Below are positions 35,036 through 42,716 of a DNA stretch of 64,000 bases, piece by piece. The number at the start of each line of letters is the position of its first letter. The stretch's first letter is position 1. The stretch comes from a bacterium (lineage in GTDB: Archaea > Nanoarchaeota > Nanoarchaeia > Woesearchaeales > UBA10216): the NCBI GenBank assembly GCA_024206195.1, contig JAAGZO010001021.1, forward strand, positions 4,721 through 68,720. Reading direction: 5' to 3'. Position numbers and translations under genes: made by a program. Below the pieces are notes generated by a model that was given only the letters and a program-made list of their open reading frames with translations, ran no database searches and had not been told where the DNA came from.

Positions 35036-35873
35036 CTGCTTTTAATGCAGCTATTGCAGTTTCCAGCTGTTTCTTATTTGGCTCTTTAGTGGTTATCTTT
35101 TGGAACAATAGTCCTGGCCACATAAACGCTTTCATTAAACTATTATGCTCAAACCTTGATCCAATCTTCAAGATTTCATAAGAAAAGCCAGCGATTACAG
35201 GCAGCAGCAGAATTCTTGATGACAATCTGATAACCCAGTTTTCTGTTATGACAAGTGAAAATATGAATATGCTTAGGATCAATAGTATAACCAGGAAGCT
35301 TGTTCCGCATCTTGAATGGACAGTGGAGTATTTCCTGCAGTTCTCAACAGTCAGCTTTTTTCCATGTTCATATGTGTGAACTGCCATATGTTCTGCTCCG
35401 TGATACCTAAACAGTGTTTTCATATCACTTAGCTGCGATATTAAAACAATATAAATGAGAAAGAATGCAACCTTAATCAATCCATCTATTGCATTGAATG
35501 CAACTGAGTGGCTATTTGTGAGAAATCCTGTAAGAAAAAAAGGTAGTACCATGAAAATAACTACTGCAAAGAAAACCGCAGTTGCTATTGAAAAAAAGAT
35601 GTCCTTTTTTTCGAGCTTTTCTTCATCATTTCCGCTTTCATTCGCAGAGTAGATGAGCGCTTTGAATCCTAATGAAAGGTTTTCAATCAAAGCAACATTG
35701 CCCCGGAAAAAGAACCAGTTCAGAAACTTGTATTTTTTTGTAACTGATTTTATCTTTTCTTTTTTCACACTTATCTTTCCATTTGGCTTTCGAACTGCAA
35801 CAGCATACTTATCTGGGCTTCTCATCATGACCCCTTCCATTACAGCTTGTCCGCCAACAAGAGATTTCTTCAT
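35025..35873 (-). CDS. DUF1385 (YqhQ-like) membrane protein
   Basis: A membrane protein with all blocks of the DUF1385 family: VGGQAVMEGVMMRSPDKYA at the N-terminus, RYHGAEHMAVHTYEHG in the middle and VHSRCGTSFLV after it, with four hydrophobic segments between. The His/Glu-rich YHGAEH and HSRCGTSF motifs suggest a metal site. The family is best known from Firmicutes and other bacteria; its biochemical role is not established. The ATG at 35873 fits a TATA element CCTTTAAATAAT centred about 29 bases ahead; a longer frame to 35942 would run through a hairpin. Confidence 0.85.
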   Translation of the reverse strand: MKKSLVGGQAVMEGVMMRSPDKYAVAVRKPNGKISVKKEKIKSVTKKYKFLNWFFFRGNVALIENLSLGFKALIYSANESGNDEEKLEKKDIFFSIATAVFFAVVIFMVLPFFLTGFLTNSHSVAFNAIDGLIKVAFFLIYIVLISQLSDMKTLFRYHGAEHMAVHTYEHGKKLTVENCRKYSTVHSRCGTSFLVILLILSIFIFSLVITENWVIRLSSRILLLPVIAGFSYEILKIGSRFEHNSLMKAFMWPGLLFQKITTKEPNKKQLETAIAALKAVTP

Positions 35874-35896
35874 AGAAAACAAATGCAGAAGGGCAT

Positions 35897-35988
35897 TATT
35901 TAAAGGTTTCCAAAAGCCTTGCTTTTGGAGACTCAAAAACAAAGAAATCCTTTAGGATTTCTTGTTCCAGAAATGCAAAGCGTTTCTC
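35897..35988 (-). repeat. Promoter-linked paired-hairpin element, copy B
   Basis: On the minus strand, 5' to 3': a near-perfect hairpin (AGAAACGC / GCATTTCT, 35969-35987), GGAA, a perfect 9-base hairpin (AAGAAATCC / GGATTTCTT, 35942-35963), then TTTTTGAG, a perfect 8-base hairpin (CCAAAAGC / GCTTTTGG, 35910-35928), AAACC and the TATA box TTTAAATAAT of the DUF1385 gene. It shares its left part with the element before rpl15e and its right part with the elements at 24.1 and 41.0 kb. Confidence 0.55.
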
Positions 35989-36096
35989 GGAATCTTCGAT
36001 TTTTGTTGTTTGTATAAAAAAAGGAGAGGGGAGCATCATGCTCCTCCTCTGACAGCTCCGATGATTCAGGTCGAGAACCATGTTTTCATCGATTAT

Positions 36097-39000
36097 CTAC
36101 TCAACATCTGTCACTAGGCTTCCTGTCATTGTGTGCATGTAATCCTTGCTTAAGTGATCCTTGTAATATTGCACTTCAATGTTAAACTCCTTGTTGCCTT
36201 TACCTGTGAACTGAGCTAAATCAAGGCTGTTTCCGCAGTCAAGTTCTAGGGTTTTTCTTCCACCGTTTGTGATACGTTTTCCTACTTTTCCAGACCAACT
36301 ATCTGATCTGTAAGTAGTATGGCATCTCAGATCGCTCATTTCTCGAGTTCCTGTAACAGTAGCTGAATTAATCATTACCCCTGAACCCATACCATTCTGA
36401 ACTACAAGTGCTACTTTGTTATCTCCTGAAAGAACAGCATGGTCTGCACAATTAAGCCCCTGCTTAAGCTCGCATTTAGATGTTCCACTCGAAGTTGGCA
36501 ATGGTGGTGGTGCAACAGTTGGGTAACCAAGCATGCACTCATCACTAGTTGAAACAATGAAACCATAGCCAATTTCGCTGCTTTGGAATGTGTAGTCCAT
36601 TATATTTTCCCATCTGTTTCCCTGCGAGTTGAAGCCAAAGGCAGCTTTAAAGTTGCATGTGCCCTTTATGTCATCAAGTGTTTTGCCATCCATCTCAGGC
36701 AGCACGCTCAAGAATGTCCATCCCTTGACAAGCTTCATTTCATGTTCTCTAATCAGTTCAATAAGGTTGAAAAGATCTGAGTTATAACCTGGGTACTCTG
36801 ATACAATCCCGCAATTTTCATCTGAGTAGATCCACATAGAGTTCGCAATTGAGATCACAAGATGCTCCACGTCATTTCCGTGTATATATCTATTAAGCAG
36901 TTCTTGGTCTTCTTCTGTGTACCCTCTTGGTTCATATTCAGTTATTCCGCTTCTCGAACTGTATCCGTCATCAAACTTTATTCTTCCATACTTGTTCTCG
37001 ATTGGGAAGTATGCAAATACTGCCCTGAACTTTTCTGGATTACATGTGGATTCACTGCTGTAAGCCAAGAAAGGCAACAATCCAACCATGTTCCATCCCT
37101 TATTGATTTCAATCTCTGCTCTTATTGTCTCAAAAGTGCATTCATCGCATTCGCACTCCCCATAACCATCACTCCAGCATTCTACTGTGCTGCCGTCAGG
37201 ACATGACCTATCTCTACATACTGGTCCTTCGCATTCTACACACACGCATCCGCCATTATCATAAACACATTCTGCAATTGATCCATCTGGACATATTTCA
37301 TCTGGGCATATGTCTTCTTCATCTTCGCACCAGCATTCACACTCTCCTTCGTTGTTTACTGCACACTTCTCCACTTGCCATCCTCTGCACACTACATGTT
37401 CACATTCTTCTTCGGTTTGCATGCATCCTGATGTCACAAGAACATTTGCTGTGGCTGCTGTTTCAGGTATTTCTATCCAGATCTCATCCTGTTCAGGACC
37501 AGCTGACTTTTTGTTCCATGAAACAAAAGCACCGTAAGGATATGTTAAGTCAGCATACTCATACGAGGAACCAATTCTGTTCAATCCTGATGTAGCTGTT
37601 CCAGTAACATCTTCAACATCTATCTCATTTTCAGAATTCTCTCCGAATTGTACGCTCACTGTGTTTGTAGGTTGTTCTTCCTCTTCTGGCATTGTGATTG
37701 AAACTGTGAAGTCGTCTTCAAGTGTTATCTCTGCTCCGTTTTCAGTGTGAATCTTATTCTGTATATCCTCCAAGTCTCCGTCTCCGTTCATATCAACAAA
37801 TACTCCTGCAGCAGATGTATCGGCTGTTAGTTTGAAATTGAAGTTGTTATCCTCAATGCCTATAAAACCTTCAAGGCCTGTATAAGACGCCTCATGGTTC
37901 TCTCCTGAACCAATGTCCTTGAACTTAACTGTTCCTTCTTCATCAGTTGTACTAGCGCCGGGTGTTATACCCTTGAACTGCATCATATTGGTTACTCCAT
38001 TCTTGTCTACAATGAAGTATTCCTCATCTTGAACAGGCTGGTCTTCAATTGTTACAATAGGTCTGATACCGCTGCCAGTCCATCGTCCCCATCCCAATTC
38101 AGTATCGCTCTTTGCTATCAAGTACTCTCTGTATTCATCGCCTGCTTTGTTATAGAAATATATTTTGTAGTTGTTTGCACCATCTGGTATAAAGCCAATA
38201 CTTTCAGATTCTTTTGAGGTTAAACCTTCATAGACATATTCAAAGTTGTCCATGAAGAACATACCATCTTGAGATTCAACAGCATCAGCAATGTCAGCTG
38301 AACTTTCCCATTTTCCAACATAAAGGTCTTCTGAAGGTTCATACCAAATCTTTATTTGCTCTATGAAAACATCTGCGCCGTCTTCTGTTCCGCTGTCATC
38401 TGCATCAATGTTAACCTTTAGATTGCTTGCGTGTTCAGAGCTAAGTGTAACACTTCCTCCTTGTAAGTCATTATCTGTAGCTGAGTCATAAAGCACAATC
38501 TTATCTGCACCAAAGTAGAAGTGAACACCTCTTCCTCCTCCTGCAGAGTGTTCTATGATCTTAATAACACCAATCTCAGTTCCATCAGAGGTTCTGTATG
38601 TCTCTCCTTCTTCAAGTGCAGGGTCTGTTACTTCACCCCGAACAGTGAATTTACAATCGCTTTCTCCAATGTAACTCACTGTTATTTCATAAGCCCTTCC
38701 ATTAAGAGTGTATGTCTTTGTTTGGCCTTCGTTAAGCGTGTCTGATAAAGCACCACTCATTAAAGCCAGTGAGATATAGTTTTTTGCAGTATGGTCTGCC
38801 CTTACTATTGTGAATTCTTTTCCCATCAGTGTTATCTTCTTTCCGCGAATGTCATCAAGATAGTCTCCATCTGAGTTGTGGTCTGATTTAAGCGCAGGTG
38901 AGAAAGATATCTTGTATTCATACGCTGCTTTTGGTGACTGTGGAATCTTTAGGTAGTCAGTTGGCACTTCATCATCATGCACATCTGCTGAATCCGAAGA

Positions 39001-40641
39001 ATCCTTTGTAAAGACAACCTCTGCTTCAGGCAGGTAAATAACCTGTCTGTACCTGTGTGTATCGTGCTCATTTGAAATTGTGTGTGTTTTCAGCATCTCT
39101 GGCATTTCAATGTGTGAAACCGAAGTCATAACAGAATTAATCGGTTCATTAAGTTCTACTTTGTTTCTAGGTGTCTCAATCTTGTATGATTCACATACTG
39201 GTTCGTCTTCGCTGCATATTTCGCATACGCAGGTATCACCAGAAACATAACATTCTGCGATTGAACCATCTGGGCAGACTGTTCCATCGCCGCAGTCTGG
39301 TTCGTCTTCACATGTTTCACATACGCATTCTCCATCCTGCATCTCACAGCATTGAGCTGGAGCACCTTTTTTGCTTACAGATATGCATTGAAATGAAGTT
39401 CCTACAACCTTTACTTCGGTTCCATATAACTGTTCTGCATATTCTTCATAGTTTGCAAGAACCCTTGCAGCCATTCTGGTATCCATCACAGAGCTGCCTG
39501 TAACAATAAGATGGTGATAGTCTCCATAATGGTAAAGCTTGATTATTCCCTGGCCTTCCTCTAAATCAAAGTCACAATCAGTCTCTCCGCTAATCTCCTT
39601 TGTTATGCTATTGTCACATGGGTTTCCAACTGAAATAAGATTCTGATCTAATGAAAATATTTCTGTATCAAGTTTCGCATAGCCAGTTAGGGATAAAGTA
39701 TCAAAAGCTGACGAAGAACTGTCGCCTGATGAACCACCACTTGACGAACTGGTACCTGTTGCGTATTGTATGCTTGTAGCAATGTCAATAGATGCTACAG
39801 TGTCCGCTGAAGGTGCATCTTGACCTATTACAATAAATCCATTAAAATTACCATCTTCTAAAAACAAATCAGGGAAGTCTGATAGGTCAGGCGCTTCTCC
39901 TTCTTGTGGTTTTTTTGTGCAAGCATTTAAGCTACAGCCATATATGCAGGTATGATACTCATAAGAATAGCTGTCTCCAGTGCAATAATATTCCTTAAGA
40001 TTTTCAGAATTACGGCATTTGTCTTCGTGTTCTATATTATTTTTTGTAAGGATGCCTGCATTGAAAGGGTCATTTCCATCATCTGTTTCTTCACATCCAA
40101 CCTCACAGGGGTTTTCTGTGTTTTCTACTGTGTTTTGGCACCATTCTTCATTGTCTAATCTTCCAGCAAGTTTTATAAAGTCAGATAATAGAATTTTTCC
40201 GTCTTTGTCTATATCATAGCTTGGATTATATCTTGTATTTCCACATCTGGTTTTATATACCTCCATAAAGCCATCATAAAAATCTTGACATACTTGAGAC
40301 CTTGTTCCGTCACAGGGGTTTTCTTCATTTTCCATTAGCGCTTGACAATCAGAGTTGCCACCATAGCCTCCCATGTATGATGCTACGTTGTAATCAAAAT
40401 AATTAATCACGCCGTCCTTATTTATATCAAACTTAAGATTATACTTTGTACTCCCGCATTCAGCGTCATAAGCAGCTAATGCCTCATCAGCGAGATGTTG
40501 GCAGGAATTAGTATCTGCTGTTGCAAATCCTGTGAACCATCCTGTAATTGTATCTAAGGCATCCTTGAAGCCAGAATCCGCAGAAACAGGTACTGCTGTC
40601 ATTAACATTATAATTACAAGTACTAAAGCGATCTTTTTCAT
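36097..40641 (-). CDS. Giant S-layer-like surface protein with dockerin-type repeats
   Basis: A secreted protein of about 1,514 residues. The order is: signal peptide (MKKIALVLVIIMLMTAVPVSA); two dockerin-like EF-hand repeats (FDINKDGVINYFDY and YDIDKDGKILLSDFIKLA) within Cys-containing units; an S-layer-type domain (LSDFPDLFLEDGNFNGFIVIG, ... GQGIIKLYHYGDYHHLIVTG); a Ser/Gly-rich linker; Cys-rich modules with CPDGS-x3-C (three copies); several beta domains; and a C-terminal module with two KGW-N/T-x-(V/L)S-like blocks (INKGWNMVGLLPF; LVKGWTFLSVLPEM). It ends without a clear membrane anchor. A GAGGTG ribosome site is six bases before the ATG at 40641, with a TATA box and a 20-base palindrome ahead. 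It is probably the main cell-surface protein, or one of two. Confidence 0.85.
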   Translation of the reverse strand: MKKIALVLVIIMLMTAVPVSADSGFKDALDTITGWFTGFATADTNSCQHLADEALAAYDAECGSTKYNLKFDINKDGVINYFDYNVASYMGGYGGNSDCQALMENEENPCDGTRSQVCQDFYDGFMEVYKTRCGNTRYNPSYDIDKDGKILLSDFIKLAGRLDNEEWCQNTVENTENPCEVGCEETDDGNDPFNAGILTKNNIEHEDKCRNSENLKEYYCTGDSYSYEYHTCIYGCSLNACTKKPQEGEAPDLSDFPDLFLEDGNFNGFIVIGQDAPSADTVASIDIATSIQYATGTSSSSGGSSGDSSSSAFDTLSLTGYAKLDTEIFSLDQNLISVGNPCDNSITKEISGETDCDFDLEEGQGIIKLYHYGDYHHLIVTGSSVMDTRMAARVLANYEEYAEQLYGTEVKVVGTSFQCISVSKKGAPAQCCEMQDGECVCETCEDEPDCGDGTVCPDGSIAECYVSGDTCVCEICSEDEPVCESYKIETPRNKVELNEPINSVMTSVSHIEMPEMLKTHTISNEHDTHRYRQVIYLPEAEVVFTKDSSDSADVHDDEVPTDYLKIPQSPKAAYEYKISFSPALKSDHNSDGDYLDDIRGKKITLMGKEFTIVRADHTAKNYISLALMSGALSDTLNEGQTKTYTLNGRAYEITVSYIGESDCKFTVRGEVTDPALEEGETYRTSDGTEIGVIKIIEHSAGGGRGVHFYFGADKIVLYDSATDNDLQGGSVTLSSEHASNLKVNIDADDSGTEDGADVFIEQIKIWYEPSEDLYVGKWESSADIADAVESQDGMFFMDNFEYVYEGLTSKESESIGFIPDGANNYKIYFYNKAGDEYREYLIAKSDTELGWGRWTGSGIRPIVTIEDQPVQDEEYFIVDKNGVTNMMQFKGITPGASTTDEEGTVKFKDIGSGENHEASYTGLEGFIGIEDNNFNFKLTADTSAAGVFVDMNGDGDLEDIQNKIHTENGAEITLEDDFTVSITMPEEEEQPTNTVSVQFGENSENEIDVEDVTGTATSGLNRIGSSYEYADLTYPYGAFVSWNKKSAGPEQDEIWIEIPETAATANVLVTSGCMQTEEECEHVVCRGWQVEKCAVNNEGECECWCEDEEDICPDEICPDGSIAECVYDNGGCVCVECEGPVCRDRSCPDGSTVECWSDGYGECECDECTFETIRAEIEINKGWNMVGLLPFLAYSSESTCNPEKFRAVFAYFPIENKYGRIKFDDGYSSRSGITEYEPRGYTEEDQELLNRYIHGNDVEHLVISIANSMWIYSDENCGIVSEYPGYNSDLFNLIELIREHEMKLVKGWTFLSVLPEMDGKTLDDIKGTCNFKAAFGFNSQGNRWENIMDYTFQSSEIGYGFIVSTSDECMLGYPTVAPPPLPTSSGTSKCELKQGLNCADHAVLSGDNKVALVVQNGMGSGVMINSATVTGTREMSDLRCHTTYRSDSWSGKVGKRITNGGRKTLELDCGNSLDLAQFTGKGNKEFNIEVQYYKDHLSKDYMHTMTGSLVTDVE

Positions 40642-40672
40642 ATTAAGCACCTCGAGTGTTCTAATATCATTC

Positions 40673-40692
40673 AGTATACTAATTAGTATACT
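40673..40692. promoter_or_regulatory. Perfect 20-base palindrome at the surface-protein promoter
   Basis: AGTATACTAATTAGTATACT is identical to its reverse complement. It lies immediately downstream of the minus-strand TATA box TTTAAATA (about 40697-40704), covering the predicted start of transcription of the giant surface protein. A regulator bound here would block initiation. A related half, TTAGTACACTGGAT, lies at the same place in the promoter of the small lipoprotein. Confidence 0.6.
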
Positions 40693-40748
40693 AGTATTTA
40701 AATCTTTTCACGAATCATATATAGAAATAGGGGAAAAAACAGAAAAAA

Positions 40749-40931
40749 TTAATCTACTTCAGGCATTTGCGGTGGTGGTGGAATTTCATCTGAATCTCCA
40801 TTCCCACTTGTTTCGATCTCTGGGAACTCAGGAGGAGCACTTATATCTTTATCTTCATTTGCCTGTTCAACACCGCATCCTACAACCAGTATGCAGCTTA
40901 CTAAAATCAAGGCAATTATTACTGTTTTCAT
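40749..40931 (-). CDS. Small lipoprotein with proline-rich end
   Basis: A 60-residue protein: signal segment KTVIIALILVSCILVVGC with a lipobox (LVVGC), then an acidic, disordered tail containing APPEFPEIE and ending PPPPQMPEVD. Its PPPxMP motif echoes APPPLP and APPPMPI near the ends of the two surface proteins on either side. The ATG at 40931 has GAGGTG six bases ahead, the same ribosome-site geometry as the giant protein. It probably sits in the membrane beneath the surface layer. Confidence 0.7.
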   Translation of the reverse strand: MKTVIIALILVSCILVVGCGVEQANEDKDISAPPEFPEIETSGNGDSDEIPPPPQMPEVD

Positions 40932-40977
40932 TCTTTTCACCTCATTTATTATCCAGTGTACTAACTAATATGTTGTT

Positions 40978-41034
40978 ATTTAAATGTTTTCAAAACCCTT
41001 AAGGGTTTTGAAGGCTCAAAAAAGAAGATTTTTG
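40978..41034 (-). repeat. Promoter-linked paired-hairpin element, copy C
   Basis: On the minus strand: hairpin CAAAAA / TTTTTG (41017-41034), TTTTTTGAG, then a perfect palindrome of 24 bases at 40989-41012 (arms TTCAAAACCC and GGGTTTTGAA), AAACA and the TATA box ATTTAAAT (40978-40985) of the small lipoprotein gene. The arrangement matches copies A and B. Confidence 0.55.
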
Positions 41035-41086
41035 ATGTTTTCAAAACCATATATAGAAAAAGAAAAAAAATAGAAAAAAGTTCACA

Positions 41087-42574
41087 TTATATTGGCATTG
41101 GTGGAGGCGCCATCATTTCTTCTCCAAGAACGCAGTCGTTCTCTACCTTGATTATGATTCCTTCACCAATATCACCGCCAAACGTGGCATGTGAACTGTC
41201 AACCCAGTTCTTTGAATTTGAGTTGTATTTATACGCTTTATTAATATCGCATGTTCCTTTTATATCACTAAGTGTTTTCCCTTTCATCTCTGGAATCACG
41301 CTGAACATATTCCATCCTTTAGCCAGCTTAAGGTCATACTCATCGATTGCTGAAAGAATGCTGTCTTCTTCTGAATATTCCATCACAAGCTCACAGGTTT
41401 CTTTTGAATAGACCCATGCAGAGTTAACAGGACTTGCTATAAGGTAACCTGATTCCTCAAAATTAGCGTATTTATCAAGCAGCCTTTGGTCTTTTGATGA
41501 GGCTCCTACTAATTGATATACTGATGGCGATACTTGTTCAAATCTGAATTTGCCATAGGTCCCTTCAATTGGGAAATATGAAAAAACAGCCTTGAAGTTT
41601 GTTGGATCACATGTTGATTCTTCAGACAGTCTTTCGAAAGGCATCATGCTGACAAGATTCCACTTCTTTTTGATTCCTATTGTAATCTTTGTGTTATCTA
41701 CTGGTTCTTCGCATGCGTTTAATTCAAACTGTACCATTCTTACTCCGCCTGCGAAGTTTTGGTTTAGTATGCCCTGCACTTTCAGTGTTGTTCCGTCTGA
41801 TAGTGTGAATTTGTCGTTTATGTAGAGCTTTGGGCTTTTTTGTCCGTTTACTGTGAAGATACATTTGTTGCTGTCAACATAGTTTAGTGTTACTTTGTAT
41901 TCACCTTTGGTTAGCTCATATTTTTTTGTGTCTCCTTCATGTATTGTGTCTTTTGCTTTGCATTCTCGAGCATAAGTCTCAATTATAACCTTTGTGCCGC
42001 GCAGTATGTCTGAGTTCTCGTCATAGTTTGAAAGAACCTTTGCTGCGTTCCTTGTGTCTTTTTTGGAGTGGCCTCCAACAATAAGGTGATAATAGCTTTT
42101 GTAACGCTGAAGCTTGATTATTCCTTGGCCTGGCTTAAGGTTATGTTGGCAGTTTGCTCCATTTATTCTATCTGTTATCTTGTTATCGCATGGGCTGCCT
42201 ATAGTTATTATATTCTGATTAAGATTTGTTATTTCTGTATCAAATTTCACAGTCCCAACATCTATTGCCTGTATTGAATCAGAGCTGCTTGAACTGCTGC
42301 CCCCACCACTACGCCCTCCACTGCCAGTACCGCTGGTGGTTGTAGAGTATCGTAGTGATGTAAGAATATCAACTGCTGAAACAACATCATCTACAGGTGC
42401 ATTGATTCCTACAACAACTATTGTGTTGATTGCACCATCCTTAACAAAAGGATTAGGAAAATCCGATAGATCAAACCTTTGTTCTATCTGTTGTACTTCA
42501 TTTACTGGATTGGCAGCGATTCCTGTTGCTGTCAATAACATTATTACCATTAATACTGAAATTATTTGTTTCAT
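41087..42574 (-). CDS. S-layer-like surface protein, compact paralogue
   Basis: A secreted protein of 495 residues with a signal peptide (MKQIISVLMVIMLLTATGIAA). It shares the S-layer-type domain of the giant protein (LSDFPNPFVKDGAINTIVVVG; GQGIIKLQRYKSYYHLIVGG), including a Ser/Gly-rich linker at the same place, the beta unit with YELTKGEYKVTLNYV, and the C-terminal module (IKKKWNLVSMMPF; LAKGWNMFSVIPEMKGKTL). It lacks the dockerin-like and Cys-rich inserts. It ends APPPMPI. A GAGGT ribosome site lies nine bases before the ATG. The two genes are clear paralogues and probably both build the cell wall. Confidence 0.85.
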   Translation of the reverse strand: MKQIISVLMVIMLLTATGIAANPVNEVQQIEQRFDLSDFPNPFVKDGAINTIVVVGINAPVDDVVSAVDILTSLRYSTTTSGTGSGGRSGGGSSSSSSDSIQAIDVGTVKFDTEITNLNQNIITIGSPCDNKITDRINGANCQHNLKPGQGIIKLQRYKSYYHLIVGGHSKKDTRNAAKVLSNYDENSDILRGTKVIIETYARECKAKDTIHEGDTKKYELTKGEYKVTLNYVDSNKCIFTVNGQKSPKLYINDKFTLSDGTTLKVQGILNQNFAGGVRMVQFELNACEEPVDNTKITIGIKKKWNLVSMMPFERLSEESTCDPTNFKAVFSYFPIEGTYGKFRFEQVSPSVYQLVGASSKDQRLLDKYANFEESGYLIASPVNSAWVYSKETCELVMEYSEEDSILSAIDEYDLKLAKGWNMFSVIPEMKGKTLSDIKGTCDINKAYKYNSNSKNWVDSSHATFGGDIGEGIIIKVENDCVLGEEMMAPPPMPI

Positions 42575-42716
42575 TTTTCTTTTACCTCGTGGTGTTTTAA
42601 CTGATTGCCGGTCTACTGTATCAGATACCGGTATATCACCACCCCTCTTTCAGAAATGTGGTAGAAATAGGTCCTTTTTTAATGCTTTTAAGACTTCAAA
42701 TTGATTAGAAGTTAAC

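Noticed and set aside
37125..37595. Plus-strand frame rich in Leu, His and Arg opposite the giant surface protein
   Set aside because: Antisense reading of the Cys-, Asp- and Glu-rich modules; the composition is explained by the other strand.
24086..41034. The promoter-linked hairpins as ordinary terminators
   Set aside because: Two of the four lie between divergent genes, and in three the last hairpin abuts the TATA box of the next gene. A terminator role at some copies is still possible.
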